Positions 35,506-44,670 are shown, counted from the stretch's first letter. The stretch is 64,000 bases of DNA from Streptomyces sp. DH-12 (GCF_002899455.1 NZ_PPFB01000001.1:3822501-3886500), one strand, 5' to 3'. The notes: generated by a model from the letters alone, not told the origin. Translations and numbers: made by a program.

Positions 35506-36898
35506 ACACCCCGATTCCCCCGGACGCCCAGGGCAGGTCCAGCAGTTCCGCCTCCTGTCCGGGCTTGGCGCCCCCCGGCGGTACGACGGCCAGCGCGTCC
35601 GCCGCGGCGATCCCGCGCAGCATGGCCGGACCGTTGTAGAGCAACGGCAGCGCCCGGTCACCGCGCAGGGCGACGGGAACCAGCCGCGTGTCGTGCGGGT
35701 GCCCCTGCACCGCGTCCCTGAGGGGCAGTGTGTACCCCTCCGAGGCGGGACGGGCCGCGAGGGTCCGCAGCAGCGGCTCGGCGAGGGTGACCAGACCGGA
35801 CACGGCCGCGAGCGGGTTGCCCGGCAGGCCGACGAGGTACTGCTTCCCCGTGATCCTGGCCAGCAGCATCGGGTGACCGGGACGCACCGCGACCCCGTCC
35901 ACCAGCAGCTCGGCGCCGAGCCGCCGCAGAGTGGGGTGCACATGGTCGACCGGGCCCGCGGCGGTGCCGCCCGTGGTGACCACGACATCGGCGTCGCAGG
36001 CCGTCAGCGCCTGGCGCAGGGCGTCCTCGTCGTCCCCGACCCGCCGTACGTCGACGACATCGGCGCCGAGCGCGCGCAGCCACGGCGGCAGCAGCGGGCC
36101 CAGCGCGTCCCGGATCAGCCCGTCGTGCGGCAGGCCCTCCCCGAGCAGTTCGTCGCCGAGCACGCACACGGCGACACGGGGGCGGGGGACGACGGTGAGC
36201 GTGTCGTACCCGGCGGCCGCGGCCATGCCGAGCACCGGCGGGGTCACCAGCGTGCCCGCGGGCAGCAACTGGTCGCCGTTGCGGCACTCCTGGCCGCGCG
36301 GGCGGATGTCCTGGCCGTGCGAGACGGTGTGCGGCGCCCGGGTGGCGGCGGTGGCGTACAGCCGGCCCTTGTCGTCGGTGCGGCCGTGCTCGCTGCGGAG
36401 CACGGCGGTGGTGTCCGGCGGGACACGGGCGCCGGTGGCGATCCGGACGGCCTCCCCGTCGGTCAGCGGCGCGTGCGCGGTGTGCCCGGCGAGGACGCCC
36501 TCCTCCCGTACGTCCCAGGGGCCGGGGCCGGAGACCGCCCAGCCGTCCATCGCGGAGGTGTCGAACGACGGCAGGTCGGTCAGCGCGATCAGCGGGGCGG
36601 CCAGGGTGAGGCCGAGCGCGGAGGACAGCGGGACCGGGACGGGGGTGAGGTACCCGGTGCGGTGGCCGCCGCCCCGGCAGGGGGCGCGTCCGGCGATCGC
36701 GCGGGCCTCCGCCCAGTCGGTGCCGTCGCGGTGCGCGGGAGCGCCGGGGGCGGGGGCGCCGGAGGAGGCGGGGGCGCCGTGGGTGCGGGCGCCGGACGGG
36801 CGGGCACCGGGGGCGTGGGAGCCGTTCACGAGGGCGAGCGCCTCCTCGACGTCGAGGTCGTCGGCGTCCGCACCGGCCCGGGGCGTGCGCGCGGTCAT
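35495..36898 (-). CDS. moeA: Molybdopterin molybdotransferase MoeA
   Basis: The protein is 467 residues, somewhat long because of a Gly/Ala/Pro-rich N-terminal extension (about residues 25-60). Family markers are LPSFDTSAMDGWAV, VRIATGARVPPD, QDIRPRGQECRNGDQLLPAGT, VTTGGTAAGPVDHVHPTLRRLG and VGLPGNPLAAV. It inserts molybdate into adenylylated molybdopterin in the cytosol. Its start overlaps the MobA-like gene stop (ATGA), supporting a molybdenum-cofactor operon. Its last codons form half of a parS site. Confidence 0.93.
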   Translation of the reverse strand: MTARTPRAGADADDLDVEEALALVNGSHAPGARPSGARTHGAPASSGAPAPGAPAHRDGTDWAEARAIAGRAPCRGGGHRTGYLTPVPVPLSSALGLTLAAPLIALTDLPSFDTSAMDGWAVSGPGPWDVREEGVLAGHTAHAPLTDGEAVRIATGARVPPDTTAVLRSEHGRTDDKGRLYATAATRAPHTVSHGQDIRPRGQECRNGDQLLPAGTLVTPPVLGMAAAAGYDTLTVVPRPRVAVCVLGDELLGEGLPHDGLIRDALGPLLPPWLRALGADVVDVRRVGDDEDALRQALTACDADVVVTTGGTAAGPVDHVHPTLRRLGAELLVDGVAVRPGHPMLLARITGKQYLVGLPGNPLAAVSGLVTLAEPLLRTLAARPASEGYTLPLRDAVQGHPHDTRLVPVALRGDRALPLLYNGPAMLRGIAAADALAVVPPGGAKPGQEAELLDLPWASGGIGVCFT

Positions 36899-37860
36899 CC
36901 GGCGTCCGTGCGGGTCTCGGGTTCCGCGCCGCCCGAGGGGGAGGCGGGGGCGGTGGCGTCCTGGGTGTCCTCCTCGGCCCAGCGGTTGGCCAGCGCGACG
37001 GCCTTGCGGGCCGCCTCGGCCACGGCGTCGGCGTCACCACCCGCCCGCGCGGCCGCGAAACCGACGAGGAAGGTGGTCAGCGGGGCGGCCGGCCGCGCCA
37101 CCCCGTGGGCGGCGTCCCGGGCCAGGTCGAGCAGCACGCCGGTGTCGACGTCCAGGTCGATGCCCAGCTCGTCCTTGACTGCGGAGATCCATTCGTCCAA
37201 CACGTGTCCATGCTCCCTGATGCGTGCCCTGGCAGTGGCGATGTCGTCCCAGGTGTCGCAGTCGAAGGACGCCACCGGGCCGGAGATACGGAGAAGGTCG
37301 AGGGCGCCGGTGAGCCGGCGCACGGGCAGCCCGGCCGCGCCGCCGTGCCGGGCGGTGAGCACGGCCAGCTCACGGCGCAGGGAACCGGTGCGGTACGCGG
37401 CCACCAGCGGCTGGTCCCGGCCGTCGGAGTCGGTCAGCAGCACGCCGTCGGCCGCGCCTCGGCGCAGGGCGTCCAGCAGTGCGGCGACGGTGCGGCCGTC
37501 GAGGAAGGGCAGGTCGGCGGAGAGCAGCACGACGTGCTCGGCGGTGACGTGCCGCAGTCCGGCGTCGAGGGCGGCGAGAGGACCGCCGCCCGGCGGGTCC
37601 TCGCGGGCCCAGGTGACGGGGCGCGCGGTGGGGCGGGGACCGGCCACGACCACCGTGGTGCGGGCGTCGGCGCAGGCCGCGAGCACCCGGTCGAGCAGCG
37701 GCCGTCCGCCGACCCGCACGGCCGGCTTGTCGGCACCGCCCAGCCGCCGGGCCGCACCGCCGGCGAGCACGACGGCGTCGTACGCGGTGTCGTGCGCGAT
37801 GCTGTGCGCGGTGTCGGGCACAGCGGCGGGCGCAGTGGCGGGCGGCTGGTGCTCGGTCAT
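36895..37860 (-). CDS. MobA-like nucleotidyltransferase fused to DUF6457
   Basis: The protein is 321 residues. The N-terminal half is a NTP-transferase of the molybdenum cofactor guanylyltransferase type: AVVLAGGAARRLGGADKPAVRVGGRPLLDRVL, VVLLSADLPFLDG and DTWDDIATARARI. The last ~100 residues (LDEWISAVKDELGIDLDVDTGVLLDLARDAAHGVARPAAPLTTFLVGFAAARAG) form a small helical DUF6457 domain, common as a fusion or separate protein in actinobacteria. The likely product is molybdopterin guanine dinucleotide. It is directly coupled to moeA. The function of the C-terminal domain is unknown. Confidence 0.88.
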   Translation of the reverse strand: MTEHQPPATAPAAVPDTAHSIAHDTAYDAVVLAGGAARRLGGADKPAVRVGGRPLLDRVLAACADARTTVVVAGPRPTARPVTWAREDPPGGGPLAALDAGLRHVTAEHVVLLSADLPFLDGRTVAALLDALRRGAADGVLLTDSDGRDQPLVAAYRTGSLRRELAVLTARHGGAAGLPVRRLTGALDLLRISGPVASFDCDTWDDIATARARIREHGHVLDEWISAVKDELGIDLDVDTGVLLDLARDAAHGVARPAAPLTTFLVGFAAARAGGDADAVAEAARKAVALANRWAEEDTQDATAPASPSGGAEPETRTDAG

Positions 37861-37954
37861 CCCCCGAGTATGCGTGCCCCCGCGATCACAGGGAACGCGG
37901 GGGCACTCAGGGGCGCGTGGGAAGAGGTGGGCGGCCCGCCGGGGGACGGGGAGG

Positions 37955-38122
37955 CCGGACGGCGGGCCGGTGAGGAAGGACGGCGGGTCGGTGAGAACGG
38001 ACGGAGGACCCGCCAGGCCGGACGGCGGGCCGGTGAGGCCGGACGGAGGACCCGCCAGGCCGGACGGAGGACCCGCCAGGCCGGGCGGAGGACCCGCCAG
38101 GCCGGGCGGAGGACCCGCCAGG
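37955..38122. repeat. Tandem array of eight 21-base units
   Basis: Eight head-to-tail 21-base units start at 37955, 37976, 37997, 38018, 38039, 38060, 38081 and 38102. Two subtypes occur: CCGGACGGAGGACCCGCCAG-type and CCGGACGGCGGGCCGGTGAG-type. A ninth partial unit follows. The array lies between the bkdC copy 1 stop and the MobA-like gene start. There are no unique spacers, so it is not a CRISPR. Confidence 0.92.
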
Positions 38123-38136
38123 CCGGGCGGTCCCGG

Positions 38137-39576
38137 TCACAGCGTCCGCAGCAGCACCGCCGGCTGTTCCACGCAGTCGGCCACGTACCGCAGGAATCCG
38201 CCCGCCGTGCCGCCGTCGCACACCCGGTGGTCGAAGGTGAGCGAGAGCTGCACGACCTGCCGGACCGCCAGCTCGCCCTCGTGCACCCACGGCTTGGGGA
38301 CGATGCGGCCGACGCCGAGCATGGCGGCCTCGGGGTGGTTGATGATCGGCGTGGACCCGTCGACGCCGAACACCCCGTAGTTGTTCAGGGTGAACGTGCC
38401 GCCGGTGAGCTGCGCGGGCGTCAGCGTGCCCGCGCGTGCCGCCTCGGTCAGCCGGGCGAACTCCGCCGTCAGCGACTCCGCGTCCCGCGCGTGCGCGTCG
38501 CGGACCACGGGGACGACCAGTCCTCGCTCGGTCTGCGCCGCGAACCCGAGGTGCACGTCCGCGTACCGGACGATCTCCCTGGCCCCGGTGTCCACCGAGG
38601 CGTTCAGCTCCGGGTAGCGGGCGAGGGCGGCCGTGCAGATCCGGGCCAGCAGCGCCAGCACGGAAATCTTCGGTCCGCCCGCCGCGTTCATCGCGGCCCT
38701 GGTCCGCATCAGCTCCGTCGCGTCGGCGTCCACCCAGCAGGTCGCGTCCGGTATCTCGGTGCGGCTGCGGGAGAGCTTGTCGGCGACGGCGCCGCGGATG
38801 CCCTTGAGGGGGACGCGGGTGACCGACGGGGTGCTCCCGGAGGACGCGGCCGGCGCCGGGGTGGCCGCCGGGACCGGTGCGGCGGCGGTGGCCGCTGTGT
38901 CCGTGCGGTCCTGGGACGCGGCGGCTCGCAGCGCGTGCTCCACGTCCGCGCGCAGGATCAGCCCGTCGGGGCCGGAACCGGTCAGCTCCCGCAGGTCCAG
39001 GCCGTTCTGCCGGGCCAGCCTGCGGACCAGCGGGGAGATCACGGGGACCGGGCCGTCCGCCGGGGCCTTGCCGCCGCCGGACTGCGGGCCGGGCGTGCCC
39101 TGCGGGGTGTCCGCCGGCCGCGTCGCCCGCGCGGGCTCCGTCGTCCTGGGCCGCCCGTTCACCGCGGGGCCGGCGGAGCGGACCCGGCGGCGCCGGGCCG
39201 GAGCGTGCGAGGTGCCGTAGCCGACCAGCACGTTGCCGGAGCCCTCGGCGGCCGGCTTCCGGCCGCTCGCGCCGTCGGAGCCCGCGGTGTCCGCGCCGGC
39301 CGGGTCCCCGGCCGGGCGGCCGTCCGCCGTCTCCCCGACCGCCACCGTCAGCAGCGGGGCGCCCACCGGCAGTTCGGTGCCCTCCGCGCCGAAGCGGGCG
39401 GTGACCACACCGCCGTAGGGGCAGGGCACCTCCACCATCGCCTTGGCCGTCTCGACCTCGACGACCGGCTGGTCCACGACGACCACGTCACCGACCTCGA
39501 CCAGCCAGCGCACGATCTCCGCCTCGGTGAGCCCCTCACCGAGGTCGGGCAGCTTGAACTCCAGCACCTGTGCCAT
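38137..39576 (-). CDS. bkdC: Branched-chain alpha-keto acid dehydrogenase E2, copy 1
   Basis: The protein is 479 residues from the ATG overlapping the bkdB stop by one base. The lipoyl domain has EVETAKAMVEVP (Lys45). The linker is followed by a subunit-binding domain (SPLVRRLARQNGLDLRELTGSGPDGLILRADV) and an acyltransferase domain with LTFDHRVCDGGTAGGFL (catalytic His and Asp). Its role matches that of the copy 2 E2, but it clearly belongs to a distinct paralogous set. The 21-base array lies just past its stop. Confidence 0.93.
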   Translation of the reverse strand: MAQVLEFKLPDLGEGLTEAEIVRWLVEVGDVVVVDQPVVEVETAKAMVEVPCPYGGVVTARFGAEGTELPVGAPLLTVAVGETADGRPAGDPAGADTAGSDGASGRKPAAEGSGNVLVGYGTSHAPARRRRVRSAGPAVNGRPRTTEPARATRPADTPQGTPGPQSGGGKAPADGPVPVISPLVRRLARQNGLDLRELTGSGPDGLILRADVEHALRAAASQDRTDTAATAAAPVPAATPAPAASSGSTPSVTRVPLKGIRGAVADKLSRSRTEIPDATCWVDADATELMRTRAAMNAAGGPKISVLALLARICTAALARYPELNASVDTGAREIVRYADVHLGFAAQTERGLVVPVVRDAHARDAESLTAEFARLTEAARAGTLTPAQLTGGTFTLNNYGVFGVDGSTPIINHPEAAMLGVGRIVPKPWVHEGELAVRQVVQLSLTFDHRVCDGGTAGGFLRYVADCVEQPAVLLRTL

Positions 39577-40580
39577 CAGCTCTCGGCCTCCCACTGCAGA
39601 CGCCCCACGGCGTCCAGGATCCGGTCCACACCGGGCAGGTGGTGACGCTCCAGCATCGGCGGCGGGTACGGCAGGTCGAACCCGGCCACGCGCAGCACCG
39701 GCGCCTCCAGGTGGTGGAAACAGCGCTCCGTGATCCGGGCCGCGATCTCCCCGCCGGGGCCGCCGAAACCGCCCGACTCGTGGACGACGACCGCGCGTCC
39801 CGTCCGTCGCACCGAGGCGCACACCGTCTCGTCGTCGAACGGCACCAGTGAGCGCAGGTCGACGACCTCCAGGTCCCAGCCCTCGGCCTCGGCCGCCTCG
39901 GCCGCCTCCATGCAGACGGGGAGGGACGGCCCGTAGGTGATGAGGGTGGCGCTCCGGCCGGAGCGACGCACCACCGCGCGGCCGATCGGCTCGACGGCCG
40001 TCGGCTCCTCCGGGTTCCAGGCGTCCTTGGACCAGTAGAGCCGCTTGGGCTCCAGGAAGACCACCGGGTCGTCGGAGGCGATGGACGCCCGCAGCAGGCC
40101 GTACGCGTCGGCGACGGTCGCGGGCGTGACGACATGGAGCCCCGGAGTTGCCATGTAGTACGCCTCGGACGCGTCGCTGTGGTGCTCGACGCCGCCGATG
40201 CCGCCGCCGTAGGGGATGCGGATCGTGAGGGGGAGCGGCATCGTGCCGCGGGTGCGGTTGCGCATCTTCGCCACGTGCGAGACGAGCTGCTCGAACGCGG
40301 GATAGGCGAAGGCGTCGAACTGCATCTCCACGACCGGCCGCAACCCGTACATGGCCATGCCGACGGCCGTGCCGAGGATGCCCGCCTCGGCCAGCGGCGT
40401 GTCCGTGCAGCGGTCCTCGCCGAACTCCTTGGCCAGGCCGTCGGTGATGCGGAAGACGCCACCGAGCGTGCCGACGTCCTCGCCCATGACGTGCACGGAC
40501 GGGTCGTCGGTCATGGCGTCGCGCAGCGCGCGCGTGAGGGCCTGCGCCATGGTGGCGGGCTTCACGGCGACGGTGGTCAT
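39576..40580 (-). CDS. bkdB: Branched-chain alpha-keto acid dehydrogenase E1 beta, copy 1
   Basis: The protein is 334 residues. It has VHVMGEDVGTLGGVFRITDGLAKEFG, PLAEAGILGTAVGMAMYGLRPVVEMQFDAF and IPYGGGIGGVEHHSDAS. It pairs with E1 alpha; its start overlaps the E1 alpha stop (ATGA) and its stop overlaps bkdC by one base, so the three subunits are translationally coupled. Confidence 0.94.
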   Translation of the reverse strand: MTTVAVKPATMAQALTRALRDAMTDDPSVHVMGEDVGTLGGVFRITDGLAKEFGEDRCTDTPLAEAGILGTAVGMAMYGLRPVVEMQFDAFAYPAFEQLVSHVAKMRNRTRGTMPLPLTIRIPYGGGIGGVEHHSDASEAYYMATPGLHVVTPATVADAYGLLRASIASDDPVVFLEPKRLYWSKDAWNPEEPTAVEPIGRAVVRRSGRSATLITYGPSLPVCMEAAEAAEAEGWDLEVVDLRSLVPFDDETVCASVRRTGRAVVVHESGGFGGPGGEIAARITERCFHHLEAPVLRVAGFDLPYPPPMLERHHLPGVDRILDAVGRLQWEAES

Positions 40581-41719
40581 GGCCGCGCTCCTTCCGCTTC
40601 GGCCTCGGCCGCCAGCTCGGCCCGCAGCTGCTCGCGCTGCTCCAGCAGCTGGGGGGTGGGCTCGGCGTAGACGTGCGTGAACAGGTCCATGGGGTCGAGC
40701 TCCGCGTCCTGGTTCATGCGGGCGCGCAAGGACGCGGCCATGGTCTCGGCGTCCTGCCGGGCGGTCTCGACGCCGGCCTCGTCCAGCAGGCCGCGGCCGG
40801 TCAGCTCCCGCTCCAGCAGGGTGATCGGGTCGTGCTGTCTCCACGTCTCGACCTCGGCGTCGCCGCGGTAGCGGGTCGCGTCGTCGGCGTTGGTGTGGGC
40901 GTCCACGCGGTAGGTGACCGCCTCGACCAGGGTCGGCCCGCCGCCCGCGCGGGCGCGGCGCACCGCGTCGGCGAGGACCTCGTGCACGGCGGCCGCGTCG
41001 TTGCCGTCGACCAGGCGGCCGGGCATGCCGTAGCCGACGGCCTTGTGGGCCAGCGACGGGGCCGCGGTCTGCTTGGCGAGCGGGACGGAGATCGCGAAGC
41101 CGTTGTTCTGGACGAGGAAGACGACCGGGGCCTGCCAGACGGCTGCGAAGTTCAGCGCCTCGTGGAAGTCGCCCTCGCTGGTGCCGCCGTCGCCGACCAG
41201 GGCGAGCGCCACCACGTCGTCGCCCTTGAGGCGGGCGGCGTGGGCGAGACCGACGGCGTGGGGCAGCTGGGTGGCGAGCGGGGTGCTCAGCGGGGCCACC
41301 CGGTGCTCGTAGGGGTCCCAGCCGCTGTGCCAGTCGCCGCGCAGCAGGGTGAGGGTCTCGACCGGGTCCACGCCGCGCGCGACGACCGCGAGGGTGTCGC
41401 GGTAGCTCGGGAACAGCCAGTCGCGCTCCTCGAGCACCAGGGCGGCGGCGACCTCGCACGCCTCCTGGCCGGTGCTGGAGGGGTAGACCGCGAGACGGCC
41501 CTGCTTCGTGAGGGCGGTGGCCTGCGCGTTGTAGCGGCGGCCCTTCACCAGCTCCGCGTACAGCCGGCGCAGCAGCTCGGGGTCGGCCTCCGCCGCCGCC
41601 TCGGTGCCGAGCACGCGGTACGGCTCCGCGTCGGGCAGCAGGGGGCCGGGATCGGTGCGGGGCTGCCAGGCGGGCGGCGGGGTCGGCCGGTAGGCCCCCC
41701 GCTGCTCCATGACCGTCAT
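40577..41719 (-). CDS. bkdA: Branched-chain alpha-keto acid dehydrogenase E1 alpha, copy 1
   Basis: The protein is 380 residues; the ATG 41719 has GAGGAGG eight bases upstream. It lacks the basic N-terminal extension of copy 2. The thiamine diphosphate motif is LVGDGGTSEGD...LVQNNGFAIS and the loop reads TYRVDAHTNADDATRYRG. It heads the bkdA-bkdB-bkdC operon and is divergent from an Lrp-type regulator across 174 bases. That spacer holds a PaaR-like palindrome and a DnaA-box-like nonamer. Confidence 0.94.
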   Translation of the reverse strand: MTVMEQRGAYRPTPPPAWQPRTDPGPLLPDAEPYRVLGTEAAAEADPELLRRLYAELVKGRRYNAQATALTKQGRLAVYPSSTGQEACEVAAALVLEERDWLFPSYRDTLAVVARGVDPVETLTLLRGDWHSGWDPYEHRVAPLSTPLATQLPHAVGLAHAARLKGDDVVALALVGDGGTSEGDFHEALNFAAVWQAPVVFLVQNNGFAISVPLAKQTAAPSLAHKAVGYGMPGRLVDGNDAAAVHEVLADAVRRARAGGGPTLVEAVTYRVDAHTNADDATRYRGDAEVETWRQHDPITLLERELTGRGLLDEAGVETARQDAETMAASLRARMNQDAELDPMDLFTHVYAEPTPQLLEQREQLRAELAAEAEAEGARP

Positions 41720-41778
41720 GACGGCACCTCCTCGTGGGACGACTGACGGAGGCGCGGCGTCTGTGACGCGCCTCACCA

Positions 41779-41792
41779 ACCGATTGTTCGGT
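41779..41792. promoter_or_regulatory. Palindromic operator in the bkdA/bkdR promoter (variant of the paa sites)
   Basis: ACCGATTGTTCGGT lies 59 bases from the bkdA start and 101 from the bkdR start. It differs by one base from the sites at 44727 and 49763, keeping the ACCGA and TCGGT arms. Confidence 0.6.
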
Positions 41793-41826
41793 CGTCGGCA
41801 CATTTTGGCTACGGGTGGCACCAGGC

Positions 41827-41835
41827 TGTGGACAA
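41827..41835 (-). promoter_or_regulatory. DnaA-box-like nonamer
   Basis: TGTGGACAA is the complement of TTGTCCACA, the Streptomyces DnaA-box consensus. It is a single isolated copy in the bkdA/bkdR intergenic region, so function is uncertain. Confidence 0.4.
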
Positions 41836-41893
41836 ACGGTTCTCCACACCATGGGATAGAGGCAGGACGTCCACGGCTGAGAGGTGGGGGCGG

Positions 41894-42394
41894 GTGGCAT
41901 CTGAACAAATGGCCGAGGGCCAGGAGGGGACGGGGCCGCTGCCGCCGGCGCGGCCTCTCGACGCGATCGACCAGGACATCCTGCGGATGCTGCAGGCGGA
42001 CGGCCGCGCGTCGGTACGGTCGGTCGCCGAGCGGGTGCACGTCTCCCGGGCGAACGCCTACGCGCGCATCAACCGGCTCGTGGAGGACGGCGTCATCCGG
42101 GGTTTCGGCGCCCGCGTCGACCACGAACGCGCCGGTCACGGCACATCGGCCTACATCACCCTGAAGATCGTGCAGAACACCTGGCGCACGGTGCGCGAGC
42201 AGCTCAGGCAGCTCCCGGGCGCCTCGCACATCGCCCTGGTGGGCGGGGACTTCGACGTACTGCTGCTGGTGCACACACCGGACAACCGGGCACTGCGCGA
42301 GCTGGTGCTGACCCGGATCCAGGCCATTCCCGAGGTGCTCAGCACCCGCACGCTGCTGGTGTTCGAGGAGGAGGACCTGGAGCCGCAGTGGTGA
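41894..42394 (+). CDS. bkdR: Lrp/AsnC-family regulator (BkdR-like)
   Basis: About 166 residues. The GTG at 41894 follows a GAGGTGGGGG ribosome site; an ATG five codons later is possible. The HTH is LDAIDQDILRMLQADGRASVRSVAERVHVSRANAYARINRLVEDGVI, and a RAM-type ligand domain follows (HIALVGGDFDVLLLVHTPDN). Divergence from bkdA copy 1 is the classic arrangement for BkdR, which responds to branched-chain amino acids. The name rests on this context. It is convergent with the TetR gene. Confidence 0.9.
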   Translation: MASEQMAEGQEGTGPLPPARPLDAIDQDILRMLQADGRASVRSVAERVHVSRANAYARINRLVEDGVIRGFGARVDHERAGHGTSAYITLKIVQNTWRTVREQLRQLPGASHIALVGGDFDVLLLVHTPDNRALRELVLTRIQAIPEVLSTRTLLVFEEEDLEPQW

Positions 42395-42556
42395 CCCGGA
42401 GGCTCCGGCGCCGCGGGAACGGTCCGGACGTCCGGCCCTCTGTCACGCCGTACCAGGATCTCGTGCCGTCCGGCGGCTTCCGGAAGGACGTCTCCAGCGG
42501 CAGCGAGCACAGGGGCGGGCCGTCCGCCGCCCTCCGGCCGTCCACCGGCGCGGTCC

Positions 42557-43159
42557 TCACCGGCGGCCGTCTCCCCCCTTGCGCAGTCCTCCGAAGGCGA
42601 GCTGCGCCACCGCGTCGGCCACCTCGCGCTCGTTCATGCCGCGCCCGTCCGGCCGGTACCACTCCACGATGGAGTTGATCATGCCGAAGACCAGGCGGGT
42701 CACCAGCCGCACCTCTATGTCCTCCCGCACGTCCCCGTCGGCCGCCGCGGCCTTCAGCAGCTCGGCCACCCGGTGGTCGAACTCGCGCCGCCGCTCCAGC
42801 GCCCAGCGCTCGGTGTCCGTGTTGCCGCGCACCCTCAGCAGCAGCGTCACGTAGGGAAGTTCGGCGATCAGCACCTCGACCATGCGCCGTACGACGTACT
42901 CCAGGCGCTCGGCGGCGCGCCCCACCCGCGCGTGCTCCTCCTCGAGGATCCCGAAGAGACCGTCCAGCGCCCGGCTCACCGCGCGGCGCAGCAGCTCCTC
43001 CTTGCCGGCCACGTGGTGGTAGATCGACGACTTGGAGATCCCGGCGGCCTTGGAGAGGTGCTCCATGGACGTGCCGTCGTAGCCGCGTTCGTTGAACACC
43101 TGGACCGCCACGGACAGCAGCGTCTCCGGGGTGTAGGTGTCCCGCTTGGCGGTGGTCAT
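42557..43159 (-). CDS. paaR: TetR-family regulator of phenylacetate catabolism (PaaR-like)
   Basis: A 200-residue regulator. The N-terminal HTH is LLSVAVQVFNERGYDGTSMEHLSKAAGISKSSIYHHVAGKEELL. The C-terminal helical ligand domain is of the acyl-CoA-responsive kind. Its start overlaps the stop of the 3-hydroxyacyl-CoA dehydrogenase gene (ATGA), so it is co-transcribed from the paaH promoter, which carries a 14-bp palindrome: autoregulation is likely. The expected inducer in this family is phenylacetyl-CoA. The assignment comes from context and matching operators, not from a diagnostic residue. Confidence 0.85.
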   Translation of the reverse strand: MTTAKRDTYTPETLLSVAVQVFNERGYDGTSMEHLSKAAGISKSSIYHHVAGKEELLRRAVSRALDGLFGILEEEHARVGRAAERLEYVVRRMVEVLIAELPYVTLLLRVRGNTDTERWALERRREFDHRVAELLKAAAADGDVREDIEVRLVTRLVFGMINSIVEWYRPDGRGMNEREVADAVAQLAFGGLRKGGDGRR

Positions 43160-44670
43160 GGGGTGTCCTCCGGCTGGTCGGCGGCGCACGCGTACCGGTA
43201 GAGCGCGAGGGACGGCGCGTACCTGCCGGACGGGTCCACCTCGTGCAGTTCGTCCAGCAGGGACCCGGCCCAGCCGCGGCCGAGGCGGCGGCTCCACTCG
43301 AACGGCCCGAGGGGGTAGTTCACACCGAGCCGCATCGCGGTGTCGATGTCCTCCTCGGTGGCGACGCCCTTGGCGACCGCGTCGACGGCGAGGTCGATGA
43401 TCCGGGCCACCGTCCGCGCGACGATCATCCCGGGGACGTCCCCGATGACGCTCACCTTCTTGCCGAGCGCCTGGAACAGCCCGGTGGCCTGGGCGACCGT
43501 CGCCGCGGAGGTGTGCGCGGCGTGGGACAGGGCGATGCGCGTGGCCCTGCGGTAGTCCAGCGCCAGGTCGAAATAGACCACGTCACGGAACTCCACGGAG
43601 GTCTGTCCGTCGGCCAGGACCAGCTGACCGCCGCTCGGCAGCACCAGGCGGGTGCCGTTGTCCTCCTCGGCCTCGCGCACCTCGATGCCCGCCCCGCGGA
43701 TCAGGTCGAGCAGCTCCGCCGCGGGCCCGAGGCCGCCCTCGGCGACGACGTACGCGGGCGGCTCGGCGGGCTCGGCGGTGTGCGGCTCGGGGCGCTGGGC
43801 GCCCTCCCGGTGGTCGTACCAGCCGCGGCCGGTCTTGCGGCCGAGGCGGCCGGACTCGACCAGCCGGCGCTGCGCCAGGGACGGCTGGAAGCGCACGTCC
43901 TGGAAGAAGGCCTGCCACACCGAGTGAGTCACGGACTCGTTGACGTCCTGACCGATGAGGTCGGTCAGCTCGAAGGCGCCCATCCGGAAGCCGCCCGACT
44001 CGCGCAGCACCGCGTCGATGGTGGCCGGGTCGGCGCCCTGCGACTCGTACACCGCGAAGGCCTCGGCGTAGAAGGGGCGCGCGATGCGGTTGACGATGAA
44101 GCCGGGGGTGTCGGCGCAGGCGACCGGCGTCTTCCCCCAGGCGCGGGCCGTCTCGTACGCGCGCGTGGCGGAGGTGACGTCGGTGGCGAAGCCGGAGACG
44201 ACCTCGACGAGCGGCAGCAGCGGCGCCGGGTTGAAGAAGTGCAGGCCGACGAAGCGGCCGGGGACGCGCAGCGCGCCGCCGATCGCGGTGACCGACAGGG
44301 AGGAGGTGTTGGTGGCGAGGAGGCAGTCGTCGGCGACGACGTCCTCCAGCGCCCGGAACAGCTCCTGCTTGACGTCGAGGCGCTCCACGACCGCCTCGAC
44401 GACGAGGGAGCAGCCGGCGAGGCCGGGCAGGTCGTCGACGGGAGTCAGACGGGCGCGGGCCGCGTCCCGCTCGTCCGCGGTGAGGCGCTCCTTCTCCACC
44501 AGGCGGTCGAGCCGGGCGCCGATCGTGTCGGCGGCCTTGCGGGCCTGGCCGGGGGCGGCGTCGTACAGCCGCACGGGATGGCCCGCGACCAGCGCGACCT
44601 GGGCGATTCCCTGCCCCATGGTGCCGGTGCCGACCACGGCCACGGGACTGCTGAGGTCGAGTGCTGTCAT
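43156..44670 (-). CDS. paaH: 3-hydroxyacyl-CoA dehydrogenase (PaaH/PaaC-type)
   Basis: The protein is 504 residues. The Rossmann start is VAVVGTGTMGQGIAQVALVAGHPVRLYD, and the catalytic region reads FVGLHFFNPAPLLPLVEVV. One C-terminal 3HCDH domain ends near GRKTGRGWYDH and a second follows (PGMIVARTVARIIDLAVDAVAKGVATEEDIDTAMRLGVNYPLGPFEW). The duplicated C-domain and length around 500 are typical of the phenylacetate enzyme, which oxidises 3-hydroxyadipyl-CoA. It heads a paaH-paaR transcript, divergent from paaN. Confidence 0.92.
   Translation of the reverse strand: MTALDLSSPVAVVGTGTMGQGIAQVALVAGHPVRLYDAAPGQARKAADTIGARLDRLVEKERLTADERDAARARLTPVDDLPGLAGCSLVVEAVVERLDVKQELFRALEDVVADDCLLATNTSSLSVTAIGGALRVPGRFVGLHFFNPAPLLPLVEVVSGFATDVTSATRAYETARAWGKTPVACADTPGFIVNRIARPFYAEAFAVYESQGADPATIDAVLRESGGFRMGAFELTDLIGQDVNESVTHSVWQAFFQDVRFQPSLAQRRLVESGRLGRKTGRGWYDHREGAQRPEPHTAEPAEPPAYVVAEGGLGPAAELLDLIRGAGIEVREAEEDNGTRLVLPSGGQLVLADGQTSVEFRDVVYFDLALDYRRATRIALSHAAHTSAATVAQATGLFQALGKKVSVIGDVPGMIVARTVARIIDLAVDAVAKGVATEEDIDTAMRLGVNYPLGPFEWSRRLGRGWAGSLLDELHEVDPSGRYAPSLALYRYACAADQPEDTP

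Noticed and set aside
37955..38122. Possible CRISPR array
   Set aside because: Units abut with no unique spacers and there are no cas genes.
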